DNA of 64,000 nucleotides from Oscillospiraceae bacterium. GTDB lineage: Bacteria; Bacillota; Clostridia; Oscillospirales; Oscillospiraceae. Under the pieces are notes generated by a model. That model was not told the DNA's origin. It saw nothing but the letters and a program-made list of their open reading frames with translations, and ran no database searches. The translations under genes were made by a program, and so were the position numbers. The DNA lies in NCBI GenBank assembly GCA_017436785.1, contig JAFSCK010000088.1, positions 46,359 to 110,358 on the forward strand, given 5' to 3'. Below are positions 1 through 6,678 of this stretch, one piece after another. Numbering within the stretch: the first letter of the stretch is position 1; each line of letters opens with the position of its first letter.

Positions 1-289
1 CGTAGTGCTTCAGGGTGTTGATGAGCACCTCCACCGCACCGGGGACCTCCCGCTTGGCATCGGTATCCTCAACACGCAGGAACAGAACGCCGCCGGACTG
101 ATGGGCCATCCGCTCTGCGGTCAGGCCCTGCACCAGATTGCCCAGATGGACAAAGCCAGTGGGAGAGGGGGCCATACGGGTGACCACAGCGCCCTCCGGC
201 AGGCTTCTTGCGGGGAATTTTTCTTCTAATGCCTCTGCCGTCTCGGTCACATTGGGAAACAGCAGCGCAGCAAGTGCTTGATAATCCAT
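1..289 (-). CDS. gltX: Glutamyl-tRNA synthetase, N-terminal part (3' end outside window)
   Basis: Class I aminoacyl-tRNA synthetase that charges tRNA with glutamate in the cytosol. The visible 96 residues read MDYQALAALLFPN and carry the signature PSPTGFVHLGN near residue 43, the HIGH-motif equivalent of Glu/Gln-tRNA synthetases, followed by RVEDTD, another family hallmark. The ATG at 287-289 follows an AGAGG ribosome binding site on the minus strand. The rest of the gene, including KMSKS, lies beyond base 1. It is divergent from trpS with about 400 bases between them. Whether it is a discriminating GluRS or also charges tRNA-Gln cannot be judged from this fragment. Confidence 0.93.
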   Translation of the reverse strand, partial: MDYQALAALLFPNVTETAEALEEKFPARSLPEGAVVTRMAPSPTGFVHLGNLVQGLTAERMAHQSGGVLFLRVEDTDAKREVPGAVEVLINTLKHY

Positions 290-387
290 AGTATCTACCT
301 CTTTGTCATAATATTCTAGCATAAAGTATAGCATAGGGCAGAAAGGAAATCAAGTGCGTAGAGAGGGTTGGGAGAGAGCGGAGAGGG

Positions 388-613
388 TTGGGAGTGTGGA
401 GTGTGGAGAGTGGAGTTAGTGGTTAGGAGTGCGGAATGAGGAGTTGTCATCCTGAGCGAAGGGCGTAAGCCCGCAGCCGAAGGATCTTCGCACTTACAAG
501 CCTGTACGCAGACTGATAATGCGTAGATCCTTCGACTCGCTGCGCTCGCTCAGGATGACAGGCAGGAGGACTTCCGAAAAACTCCACTCTCCACTCTCCA
601 CACTCCACACTCA
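388..613. repeat. Nested inverted-repeat intergenic element
   Basis: The outer arms (about 388-417 and 580-613) are GA/GT-rich and complementary (GAGTGTGGAGTGTGGAGAG on the left). The inner arms (445-460 and 546-560) form TGTCATCCTGAGCG / CGCTCAGGATGACA. No coding potential is visible. Elements starting GTCATCCTGAGCGAAG are a familiar dispersed repeat in gut Clostridia. A single outer arm recurs at 31995-32026 in this window. It fills most of the 290-687 gap. Confidence 0.8.
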
Positions 614-622
614 AATAAACTC

Positions 623-651
623 TTGCACGAACACAAATCCTGTGCTACAAT
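623..651 (+). promoter_or_regulatory. Sigma-A promoter of trpS
   Basis: TTGCAC (623-628) and TACAAT (646-651) are separated by 17 bases. The start codon of trpS lies 36 bases further on. No T-box leader is visible in the short 5' region. Confidence 0.65.
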
Positions 652-687
652 AAACCATTATTACAAGAAAAAGGAACGTGACGCAAC

Positions 688-1704
688 ATGAGCGAAGTCA
701 TTACCACCGAACCTAAGAAGAGAATGCTTTCCGGCATCCAGCCCTCCGGCGACCTGCATCTGGGCAACTACCTTGGTGCCATCAAGAACTGGGGTGCCCG
801 GTCTGATAAATACGAGTGCTTCTATTTCATGGCAGACCTGCACACCATCACCGTCCGCCAGACCCCTGCGGACCTGCGCCGCCGCACGCTGGAGCAGCTG
901 GCCCAGTACATTGCCTGCGGCCTCGACCCGGAGAAAAACACCCTGTTCATCCAGTCCCATGTCCACCAGCATGCGGAGCTGGGCTGGGTCCTGAACTGCT
1001 ACACCATGTTCGGTGAGCTTTCCCGCATGACCCAGTTCAAGGACAAGTCCGCCAAGCACGCCGAGAACGTCAACGGCGGCCTGTTTACCTATCCTGCCCT
1101 GATGGCTGCGGATATTTTGCTGTATCAGCCGGACCTTGTTCCCGTGGGCCACGACCAGAAGCAGCACTGCGAGCTGACCCGTGACGTTGCCCGCCGCTTC
1201 AACGGCATCTACGGCGATGTCTTCAAGGTCCCCGAGCCCTTCATTCCCGAGACCGGTGCCCGGATCATGAGCCTGAACGCCCCCGAGAGCAAAATGTCTA
1301 AGTCCATGCCCGAGGGCTGCGTCTTCCTGATGGAGCGGCCTGAGGATATCCAGCGGAAGTTTAAGCGAGCCATCACCGATTCCGATACCGAGAATTGTGT
1401 CCGCTTCGACCCCGAGAACAAGCCCGGTGTGGCCAACCTTATGAGCATCTACTCTGCTGTTACCGGCAAGACTTTCGAGGAGATCGAAAGCGAGTTCTCC
1501 GGTCAGGGCTACGGCAAGTTCAAGCCCGTGGTGGGCGATGCCGTCATCGAGCACTTGCGGCCCATCCGGGAGGAATCCCAGCGGCTGCTGAAGGATAAGG
1601 CTTACCTTGAGAATGTCTACCGCGACGGTGCCCAGCGGGCCTCCTACGTTGCCGAGAAGACTCTGCGCAAGGTCTACAAGAAGGTAGGCTTCGTACAGAA
1701 GTGA
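688..1704 (+). CDS. trpS: Tryptophanyl-tRNA synthetase
   Basis: Class I synthetase (338 residues, normal for the family) that attaches tryptophan to tRNA-Trp. The ATP-binding HIGH-type motif appears as GIQPSGDLHLGNYLGA near residue 16, and the second signature as KMSKS near residue 204. Substrate-pocket residues such as GHDQKQH are present. The ATG at 688 follows GAACGTGACGCAAC without a strong Shine-Dalgarno, but the N-terminus leads directly into the Rossmann fold. The stop TGA overlaps the ATG of the next small membrane gene by one base, so the two are probably co-transcribed and translationally coupled. Confidence 0.97.
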   Translation: MSEVITTEPKKRMLSGIQPSGDLHLGNYLGAIKNWGARSDKYECFYFMADLHTITVRQTPADLRRRTLEQLAQYIACGLDPEKNTLFIQSHVHQHAELGWVLNCYTMFGELSRMTQFKDKSAKHAENVNGGLFTYPALMAADILLYQPDLVPVGHDQKQHCELTRDVARRFNGIYGDVFKVPEPFIPETGARIMSLNAPESKMSKSMPEGCVFLMERPEDIQRKFKRAITDSDTENCVRFDPENKPGVANLMSIYSAVTGKTFEEIESEFSGQGYGKFKPVVGDAVIEHLRPIREESQRLLKDKAYLENVYRDGAQRASYVAEKTLRKVYKKVGFVQK

Positions 1705-1988
1705 TGGAAAACGAGAATCTGACCCCGGAAGCGCCGGAGCTGGACAGCTGGCAGCGGGAGGAACGGTGCCGCAGGGCGCTGAAAACCGTATCGAAGGCCA
1801 TGTTTATGCGCCTGTTCGTCACGGCGCTGCTGATTTGGGCGGCCTTTCAGACCAGTATGGAGCTGTGGATCTTGGGCCTGATTGCCTTGGTTCTGGTCAT
1901 CAACCTCGCCGGGCTCCTGCCGCTGTGGACCGAATGGAAAAAACAGCGCATGATCCTCAAAGCGATCATCGCCGAGGATGAAGCATAA
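1704..1988 (+). CDS. Small two-helix membrane protein of unknown function
   Basis: 94 residues. An acidic, proline-containing N-terminus (MENENLTPEAPELDS) and a basic stretch precede two hydrophobic segments at about residues 34-50 and 53-72, ending in a charged tail with KKQR. The chosen ATG overlaps the trpS stop (TGATG). A GTG one codon earlier (1701) is a possible alternative. A strong terminator follows, so this closes the trpS operon. No family was recognised; an inner-membrane location is inferred from the helices only. Confidence 0.75.
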   Translation: MENENLTPEAPELDSWQREERCRRALKTVSKAMFMRLFVTALLIWAAFQTSMELWILGLIALVLVINLAGLLPLWTEWKKQRMILKAIIAEDEA

Positions 1989-1993
1989 GGGAT

Positions 1994-2026
1994 ATGCCGC
2001 AGGAGAGTTTCCTGCGGCATTTTTTC
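1994..2026. terminator. Intrinsic terminator after trpS operon
   Basis: A ten-base stem ATGCCGCAGG / CCTGCGGCAT (1994-2003, 2011-2020) is followed by TTTTTT. It lies between convergent genes and may serve the minus-strand gene as well. Confidence 0.85.
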
Positions 2027-2033
2027 CTTTTTG

Positions 2034-2651
2034 TTATTCGATAAGGCCTGCGTAATCCGGCACCCCATAGCCCCGGATGCGCATATCTCCCAGCCTGAGA
2101 ATGCGGTAGGAAACGGCATCGTCCTTATTTCCTTCGATTACCTTCACAAAGGGCCACTTGGTGCCCACCACGATGCCCACATGATCTGCCCAGCCGGTGC
2201 TCTCGCCCTGCCGTTTCACATCCCAGTCGTAGAAAATCAGATCGCCGGGCAGGGGAATGTGGCCGTCCTCCTCGATCCATCGTCCGATTTCCTGAAACAG
2301 GCCGATGTGCCGCTGGCAGCCGCATTCCATGGGAATGATCTCCGTCAAACCCGCTTCAATTGCCATGGCGCTGACAAAGGTGGAGCACCAGCTGTCCGTT
2401 TCCTGCACCGCGTACCCTACCGGCAGGACCTCCTGTGCGTTGTAGAGCGCCAGAATGGCCTTGTGGCTGCCGTCGGATTCCTTGCAGCCGAGATAGCCTT
2501 GGGCGGTTTCTACCAGAGACAGACGCAGCTGGCTCTCCTCCGGGGTGACCTTCCAATAGAAACCCCATGGGTCAAACAGATAATGGGCAGCAACAGCGCC
2601 GAGCGCCAGCAGCACTGCAGTCCATGCAAGGATTCTCTTTCTCGTATCCAT
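2034..2651 (-). CDS. Membrane-anchored CHAP/NlpC-type cysteine amidase-like protein
   Basis: 205 residues. An N-terminal hydrophobic segment (about 8-24) after MDTRKR looks like an uncleaved signal anchor, so the catalytic domain is probably extracytoplasmic. The papain-like core shows DSWCSTFVSAM with the likely nucleophile Cys near residue 89, PGDLIFYDWD, and WADHVGIVV with the likely catalytic His near 157. This order is typical of CHAP and NlpC/P60 peptidoglycan amidases or endopeptidases. It is expected to cut or remodel cell-wall peptides. It is the last gene before the convergent terminator. Substrate and family assignment (CHAP versus NlpC) are inferred from motifs only. Confidence 0.75.
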   Translation of the reverse strand: MDTRKRILAWTAVLLALGAVAAHYLFDPWGFYWKVTPEESQLRLSLVETAQGYLGCKESDGSHKAILALYNAQEVLPVGYAVQETDSWCSTFVSAMAIEAGLTEIIPMECGCQRHIGLFQEIGRWIEEDGHIPLPGDLIFYDWDVKRQGESTGWADHVGIVVGTKWPFVKVIEGNKDDAVSYRILRLGDMRIRGYGVPDYAGLIE

Positions 2652-2706
2652 GGGCCATCCTCCGCAGTCAGTATGCCCTTATTATAGCAAAACCATGGAC
2701 AAAAAG

Positions 2707-3057
2707 CTACAGGAAAAGATAGAGCACCAGTGTCAGCAGCGCCGTATTCTGGTCCTCCTGACAGTCACCCGCCATCAAAAGCAGCAGCAAGACGATCAGC
2801 AGGTCCTCCGTATCAAAGCTTTTGGGAAGCAGCTGCCGGAAAAATTGCACCACGCCCACAGGCGGATCGCTGGGCCGGGGACGCGGAGGCGGCGGAGGCG
2901 GTGGTGCCGGGTGATGAACACAATTCTGACAGGGAGGCGGAATGACCTCCTGCTTTTGTTCCGGCACGGCAGGCCGCGGCGGAGGCGGCGGTGCGGGCTC
3001 TGCCATCCGGTTTCTCCGGTAAGTACCATCGCTTTGGGGAACATATCGGTTATACAT
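2707..3057 (-). CDS. Proline-rich low-complexity protein with hydrophobic C-terminus
   Basis: 116 residues. It begins MYNRYVPQSDGTYRRNRM, followed by two runs of six to eight prolines flanking QEVIPPPCQNCVHH. The C-terminal third has two leucine-rich hydrophobic stretches (DLLIVLLLLLM and TALLTLVLYLFL) separated by GDCQEDQN. Short proteins of this build occur in spore-forming Clostridia, but I know of no proven function. It starts 4 bases after the stop of the upstream gene with GAGGTGAT as binding site, making it the third gene of a coupled trio (3627 to 2707). A spore or envelope role is a guess from composition. Confidence 0.65.
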   Translation of the reverse strand: MYNRYVPQSDGTYRRNRMAEPAPPPPPRPAVPEQKQEVIPPPCQNCVHHPAPPPPPPPRPRPSDPPVGVVQFFRQLLPKSFDTEDLLIVLLLLLMAGDCQEDQNTALLTLVLYLFL

Positions 3058-3061
3058 CCCA

Positions 3062-3415
3062 TCACCTCATCGTCAGAAGCTGCAGGCCTCCGGATTGAAA
3101 GAAGCTGGAGGCCATTCCCGCCATCCGGGCTGCCCGCATGGCCCGTTCCAGCTTTCCCACCCGGTCCCGGCTCAGGTAAGGGGACAGGGCCTTCAGCAGC
3201 GCCTGCTGGTTGGAATCCACGCCGTTCTGCTTCACCAGCCCCGCAAGACCTTGGAGCACTCTGGGATCCACGGCCGGCGGCTCCTCCTTTGGAGGCTGTG
3301 CTTGAGGCTGCTGCTGCGGCTGTGCAGCGCCCAAGCTCTGGGCCATGGACATGATCTGCTGCATCAGCTGGGGGTTATTCAGCACAGAACCCAGCTTTTC
3401 TTCCAGTTCACTCAT
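3062..3415 (-). CDS. Conserved small hypothetical protein, Q/P-rich middle
   Basis: 117 residues. The N-terminus MSELEEKLGSVLNNPQLMQQI is helical, then comes a Gln/Pro-rich linker (QPQQQPQAQPPKEEPP). The C-terminal half is helical, with SPYLSRDRVGKLERAMRAAR and SFFQSGGL. Its ATG overlaps the stop of the preceding gene (ATGA at 3412-3415), a sign of translational coupling. The helical pieces resemble those of the 71-residue neighbour (LLRMAQSSQGQQLLTLL), so the trio may encode interacting proteins. No enzymatic motif is seen and the function is unknown. Confidence 0.7.
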   Translation of the reverse strand: MSELEEKLGSVLNNPQLMQQIMSMAQSLGAAQPQQQPQAQPPKEEPPAVDPRVLQGLAGLVKQNGVDSNQQALLKALSPYLSRDRVGKLERAMRAARMAGMASSFFQSGGLQLLTMR

Positions 3416-3627
3416 GACTGCTCCTCCAATTGCTTCATCAGCGCCTTCGCCTCCGGTGTCTCCAGCAGCGAGGAGAGAATGGCCTTAGCGCCCTCGTAAT
3501 CTCCGCCGGACGCCCGGGAAATGGCGTTTTGCAGCTGCGCACCGCCTTTTTTCTGCAAAAGTGTCAGCAGCTGCTGCCCCTGAGAAGACTGGGCCATCCG
3601 CAGAAGCTGATCTCGGTCATATTGCAT
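3412..3627 (-). CDS. Small helical hypothetical protein, first gene of the trio
   Basis: 71 residues starting MQYDRDQLLRMAQSSQG. I chose the ATG at 3625-3627 because AGGAGGT lies seven bases upstream; a longer reading from 3675 has no such site. The sequence is predicted helical with KKGGAQLQNAISRASGGDYEGAK and a C-terminal EAKALMKQLEEQS. Its layout (short helical repeat, glycine-rich turn) is common in small proteins of Oscillospiraceae without assigned function. It is coupled to the next gene by an ATGA overlap. Confidence 0.75.
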   Translation of the reverse strand: MQYDRDQLLRMAQSSQGQQLLTLLQKKGGAQLQNAISRASGGDYEGAKAILSSLLETPEAKALMKQLEEQS

Positions 3628-3694
3628 TGCACTTACCTCCTGTGAGGAAATATCCATCTGACACAGTCTATGCACTGCGTAGGAGAAATGTACA

Positions 3695-3728
3695 CAAAAA
3701 AGCAGGCTGCTCCGAAAAGCAGCCTGCC
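3695..3728 (-). terminator. Terminator of the micro-peptide transcript
   Basis: The stem GCAGGCTGCT / AGCAGCCTGC (3702-3711, 3718-3727), read on the minus strand, is followed by TTTTTT (plus 3696-3701). It lies just after the third micro-peptide gene, closing a transcript of about 400 nt. Confidence 0.85.
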
Positions 3729-3737
3729 TGTTTCCTA

Positions 3738-3809
3738 TCAGCAGCCGATCCGTGCCAGCATTTCGCCGTACTCGGTCATGCCCTTAATGAGATTCTTTTT
3801 CATAGACAT
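3738..3809 (-). CDS. Micro-peptide A (23 aa), paralogue of micro-peptide C
   Basis: Minus-strand reading from ATG 3807-3809 to TGA 3738-3740. A perfect AGGAGG lies seven bases upstream, far stronger than chance for so short a frame. The product begins MSMKKNLIKGM and ends TEYGEMLARIGC. The C-terminal half matches micro-peptide C (SQYGELLTRIGR) at most positions, including YGE, L and RIG. No signal peptide is visible; it would be a short amphipathic helix with a basic start and, here, a C-terminal cysteine. Function unknown; expression would need ribosome profiling to confirm. Confidence 0.6.
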   Translation of the reverse strand: MSMKKNLIKGMTEYGEMLARIGC

Positions 3810-3829
3810 AGGGATTCCTCCTAAAAAAA

Positions 3830-3904
3830 TCAGTTGTTGATCTGCTTCAGATGCTCGCTGCTGCAATTCACAGCCAGCTGAATATTCTTACGATAGTTGA
3901 TCAT
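3830..3904 (-). CDS. Micro-peptide B (24 aa)
   Basis: Minus-strand reading from ATG 3902-3904 to TGA 3830-3832 with AGGAGGT eight bases upstream. The product starts MINYRKNIQLAVNC and ends SSEHLKQINN. It is not an obvious paralogue of peptides A and C, but shares the size, the basic N-terminal part and the strong ribosome binding site. It sits between A and C on the same presumed transcript. Function unknown. Confidence 0.55.
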   Translation of the reverse strand: MINYRKNIQLAVNCSSEHLKQINN

Positions 3905-3937
3905 GGTGATTACCTCCTGAATGTAAGATGAAAGGGT

Positions 3938-4003
3938 TTACCGGCCAATGCGGGTCAGCAGCTCGCCGTACTGGCTCATCATGATGAACAGGTTTCTTTT
4001 CAT
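3938..4003 (-). CDS. Micro-peptide C (21 aa), paralogue of micro-peptide A
   Basis: Minus-strand reading from ATG 4001-4003 to TAA 3938-3940, with GGAGGT nine bases upstream. The product starts MKRNLFIMM and ends SQYGELLTRIGR. It aligns with micro-peptide A through MK(K/R)NL, YGE(M/L)L and RIG, so the two arose by tandem duplication and are kept under coding constraint. It is the first cistron after the promoter that faces the AraC gene. Function unknown. Confidence 0.6.
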   Translation of the reverse strand: MKRNLFIMMSQYGELLTRIGR

Positions 4004-4110
4004 AGTATAGTACCTCCAAAATTGAGTGTCATGTTTCTATATTTAAAATGTGAAATTTCTTTGAATGAAACTTGCAGACAGCTGTTTGCACCGCCGACAA
4101 GCATGGCGGT

Positions 4111-4119
4111 ATTATAGCA
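4111..4119 (-). promoter_or_regulatory. Extended -10 promoter of micro-peptide transcript
   Basis: Read on the minus strand, TGCTATAAT is an extended -10 element (TGN plus TATAAT). It lies within 6 bases of the -35 box of the divergent AraC gene, so the two promoters overlap and could be co-regulated. Confidence 0.5.
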
Positions 4120-4121
4120 TC

Positions 4122-4149
4122 TTGACAGAACGGAAAAAAGTGGTATAAT
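4122..4149 (+). promoter_or_regulatory. Sigma-A promoter of the AraC-family gene
   Basis: A perfect TTGACA (4122-4127) and a perfect TATAAT (4144-4149) are 16 bases apart. The GTG start follows 75 bases downstream. Confidence 0.8.
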
Positions 4150-4223
4150 TGACTTCTGTATGGTGAATATTGACTTTTGTGAATGAAGTGTGAACTGAAA
4201 AAGTTCCTGAAAAGGAGTATTTT

Positions 4224-5102
4224 GTGGAAAACTATCAACATCGAATGCTGGTCGGTATGGAAGAATCCGGCTTCGGTATCAAATATGAAAATAAACTCAG
4301 CGCCTACACGCCGCCCCATTGGCACAAGGCTGTGGAGCTGCTGCTCTTTGTAAAAGGCAAGGTAACTTGCAATTTTGAAAACGCCCAGCGTCATTTTAAG
4401 GCTGGCGACATGTTTATCATCAACTCCCACGAGGTCCACGAGACCAAATGCAGCCGGGGCGCGGTCTATCTGGTGGTCCACATCGACCCCAATACCATGC
4501 TGCATTATGTTCCCACCTTTGACCAGCTTCGCTTTTCGCTGACCCATGACCCGGAGGATCAGGAGAAGGCTGCTGCCTATGACCAGCTCAAGGGCCACAT
4601 GCAGCAGATCCTTCGGCAGACTGCAGAGGAATCCGATCTGACCGGAAAGCTGGAGCGGCAGGGTAGGCTGTTTGCAGTGGCCGCTCTGCTGGTGAAGCAC
4701 TTTGCCCAGCCCTTGGCCGTGGAGGAGACCCGCCTTCAGCGCAGTGACATGACCCGGCTGGAGCCTTTGCTGGAATACATCCAGCTCCACCATGGCGAAG
4801 AGCTGCCGCTGGATGAAGCGGTGGACTTTATGGGCCTTAACAAGGAGTATTTCTGCCGCCTCTTTAAGAAAAATATGGGTGTCAGCTATTTGCAGTATGT
4901 CTATCAGATCCGCACCACGGCAGTCTGCCGGGATCTGGAGATCACCGAGGACCCCATTGGCGAGATCGCAGAACGCCACGGCTTCCGGGACCCGAAAATG
5001 CTGAACCAGTATTTCCGGGAGATCTACGGATGTACCCCTTCGGAAAAGCGGAAATTCTTCCGGGAAGTCACCATTGACGATCCGGATGGAGATTTTGAAT
5101 AA
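4224..5102 (+). CDS. AraC-family transcriptional regulator with cupin sensor domain
   Basis: 292 residues. The N-terminal half is a cupin-like sensory domain (PPHWHKAVELLLFVKGK near residues 29-46, HEVHETK near 70). The C-terminal hundred residues form the double helix-turn-helix DNA-binding domain (EYFCRLFKKNMGVSYLQYV and EIAERHGFRDPKMLNQYF, ending GCTPSEKRK). It starts at GTG 4224 with AAAGGAG six bases upstream. It faces the micro-peptide transcript with overlapping promoters, making that cluster a natural target. The ligand is unknown; sugar sensing is common in the family. The following phosphodiesterase starts 37 bases later. Confidence 0.9.
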   Translation: MENYQHRMLVGMEESGFGIKYENKLSAYTPPHWHKAVELLLFVKGKVTCNFENAQRHFKAGDMFIINSHEVHETKCSRGAVYLVVHIDPNTMLHYVPTFDQLRFSLTHDPEDQEKAAAYDQLKGHMQQILRQTAEESDLTGKLERQGRLFAVAALLVKHFAQPLAVEETRLQRSDMTRLEPLLEYIQLHHGEELPLDEAVDFMGLNKEYFCRLFKKNMGVSYLQYVYQIRTTAVCRDLEITEDPIGEIAERHGFRDPKMLNQYFREIYGCTPSEKRKFFREVTIDDPDGDFE

Positions 5103-5139
5103 ATCTGTCGAATATACACATACTGAAAGAGGAAAGCCT

Positions 5140-5634
5140 ATGCAGATCCTAGTCTTATCCGATTCCCACTCCACCTTAAGCTTTATGCGCCGCTGTATCG
5201 CTGCGGTAAAGCCGGATGCCATCATCCATCTGGGAGACCACTATGATGACGGGGAAGCCATGAAGGAGGAGTTCCCGTCTATTCCCATGTATCAGGTCCC
5301 GGGCAACTGCGACCGCTACCGCTGCCCGCCCGGTGTGCCGGAGATCCTGATCTACCGGATCTGCGGTGTAGACCTTTACATGACCCACGGCCATAAGCAT
5401 AGCGTCAAATCCTATCTGGGTGCCCTGCTTCGGGATGCCCGGGCAGCCGGTGTCAGCGCTGTCCTCTACGGCCATACCCATGTGCCGGACTGCCATCAGG
5501 AACCGGACGGTCTTTGGGTGCTGAACCCCGGCAGCTGCGGCTATTTTGGCGGCAGCGCAGGCCTGATCCAGTGCAAAGACGGCAGGATCAGCACCTGCCG
5601 CCTTCTCAGAGAGGAAGATATCAGCTCAATGTGA
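5140..5634 (+). CDS. YfcE/MJ0936-type metallophosphoesterase
   Basis: 164 residues, the usual length of the YfcE/YsnB phosphodiesterase family. Metal-binding motifs appear in order: SDSH near residue 8, HLGDHYDDG near 33, GNCD near 60, THGHKH near 89 and YGHTH near 115. The members are cytosolic, Mn-dependent phosphodiesterases of unclear natural substrate. The start ATG 5140 has AAGAGG eight bases upstream; a longer reading would overlap the AraC gene. It probably shares the AraC promoter. Its last 14 bases overlap the end of a convergent small gene. Confidence 0.88.
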   Translation: MQILVLSDSHSTLSFMRRCIAAVKPDAIIHLGDHYDDGEAMKEEFPSIPMYQVPGNCDRYRCPPGVPEILIYRICGVDLYMTHGHKHSVKSYLGALLRDARAAGVSAVLYGHTHVPDCHQEPDGLWVLNPGSCGYFGGSAGLIQCKDGRISTCRLLREEDISSM

Positions 5635-5797
5635 TCAGAAACAGCATGGCGCTGACAAAGCCCATGCAGGAGACCAGTCCGGTCATCACATCCAGTGCCT
5701 TCTGGGCAAAATAGTTCTGATCTGCTGCGTTGGGATAAATGGGCTGCTTGGTTTCTACGATCCTCAGGTGCTTGTACTGCTTCTTTGTATGCTTCAT
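5621..5797 (-). CDS. Small single-helix membrane protein, 58 aa
   Basis: Minus-strand frame from ATG 5795-5797 to TGA 5621-5623, with GGAGGACACACC just upstream. The basic N-terminus MKHTKKQYKHLR is followed by ETKQPIYPNAADQNYF. A hydrophobic segment (about residues 38-57, including GLVSCMGFVSAMLFLITLS) forms a C-terminal membrane anchor. The length, good ribosome binding site and clean hydrophobic segment argue that it is real. No function is known to me. Confidence 0.65.
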   Translation of the reverse strand: MKHTKKQYKHLRIVETKQPIYPNAADQNYFAQKALDVMTGLVSCMGFVSAMLFLITLS

Positions 5798-5896
5798 GGG
5801 TGTGTCCTCCTTTTGTTTTTCTTTCTGACATCAGTATACAGAAGGAAACGTACAATAAAATGGACTGAAAGGCACCTCGCAAGAAAAATCCCTGAC

Positions 5897-5925
5897 TTGA
5901 AACCCGTAAGCAACTATGCTATACT
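5897..5925 (+). promoter_or_regulatory. Sigma-A promoter of the 5955 membrane gene
   Basis: TTGAAA (5897-5902) and TATACT (5920-5925) are 17 bases apart. A second TATAAT overlaps at 5925-5930. Confidence 0.65.
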
Positions 5926-5954
5926 ATAATAAATACTCTCCCGGAGGAAGAAAT

Positions 5955-6341
5955 ATGGAACATTCCGGAACAGCCCCCACCGCTGCCCCCAAGGCCAAGA
6001 CGGTGATCCAGAAAATCAACCATTATATCAATCTCATCGGCACCCTCCTCTTCCGGCTGCGGAAGCTGGTTCTGGCGGCACCTGTGGTTTATTATGCGCT
6101 GAAGCTGGCAGCTTATAATATGGAGCATTTACCGGAGGAGGTGGGCATCAACCTCCAATCCAGCGGCATGTTTGCCATGACCATTGCCCGCTCCATGGCG
6201 GTGATGGGCCCCTTGGGCCTGACCATTGCCTGCCTGCTGCTGATGTTCTGCTCCCGCAAGGCGCTGTATCCCTGGGCTATCAGCATCTTTACGCTGGCCC
6301 TGCCCTTGCTGCTGCTTTTCAGCAATCTGTACCCTGCATAA
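5955..6341 (+). CDS. Hypothetical three-helix membrane protein
   Basis: 128 residues from ATG 5955, preceded by GGAGGAAG. The N-terminus is hydrophilic and Ala/Pro-rich (MEHSGTAPTAAPKAK). Hydrophobic segments lie at about residues 38-55 (LVLAAPVVYYALKLAAY), 74-93 and 100-120. It stands alone between its own promoter and a strong terminator. No conserved enzymatic motif was recognised. Location in the cytoplasmic membrane is inferred from the helices. Confidence 0.75.
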   Translation: MEHSGTAPTAAPKAKTVIQKINHYINLIGTLLFRLRKLVLAAPVVYYALKLAAYNMEHLPEEVGINLQSSGMFAMTIARSMAVMGPLGLTIACLLLMFCSRKALYPWAISIFTLALPLLLLFSNLYPA

Positions 6342-6357
6342 TATTGACGAATATGAC

Positions 6358-6391
6358 AAAACAGACGGCTTTTTCCGGCCGTCTGTTTTCT
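6358..6391 (+). terminator. Intrinsic terminator after 5955 gene
   Basis: The stem AAAACAGACGGC / GCCGTCTGTTTT is followed by a T-rich tail. It is almost symmetrical and could act in both directions. Confidence 0.8.
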
Positions 6392-6465
6392 GCTTTGTAC
6401 AAAGATTCTTTGCCCTTTGTTTAAGGAACGTTCACCATTTCTTCTCCTGCTTTGCTATACTATTG

Positions 6466-6606
6466 GTACAGAGCGGAAAGCAATGAGGAAAGCCGATGCC
6501 GTGGAAATATCTGCGGATGACCCGACGGCGGCCCTGTGACACTTTGCGGTTCCGAAAAGAGGATACATCACCAGCAGCGGCTTATGATAAGCCGCTGTGT
6601 TTTTTG
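6466..6606 (+). ncRNA. Candidate orphan small RNA
   Basis: TATACT at 6456-6461 (possible -35 TTCACC at 6431) precedes about 140 bases that end in a strong intrinsic terminator (CAGCGGCTTA / TAAGCCGCTG, 6575-6597, then T6). No convincing frame with a ribosome binding site fits between them, although an 18-codon reading starts at 6484. I could not match it to 6S, SRP, tmRNA or a known riboswitch. It may be a small RNA or a decayed leader. Confidence 0.35.
6575..6606 (+). terminator. Terminator of orphan transcript
   Basis: A ten-base perfect stem CAGCGGCTTA / TAAGCCGCTG with a TGA loop is followed by TGTTTTTT. Confidence 0.8.
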
Positions 6607-6616
6607 TTTCCTGCAG

Positions 6617-6651
6617 CATGAAAAACAGCGCCATCTATGGAGATGGCGCTG
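6617..6651 (-). terminator. Terminator after pgsA-like gene
   Basis: Read on the minus strand, CAGCGCCATC / GATGGCGCTG forms a stem followed by TTTTT. It lies 28 bases past the stop of the phosphatidyltransferase gene. Confidence 0.8.
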
Positions 6652-6678
6652 CGTTCAGGCAGGAAGGATATGTGGGGC

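Noticed and set aside
661-1554. Long open frame of 297 codons antisense to trpS
   Set aside because: It lies fully opposite a certain synthetase gene, has no ribosome binding site, and its composition is that of a codon-biased shadow.
4029-5225. 398-codon frame antisense to the AraC gene
   Set aside because: It mirrors a well-supported regulator gene and shows no domain or start signal.
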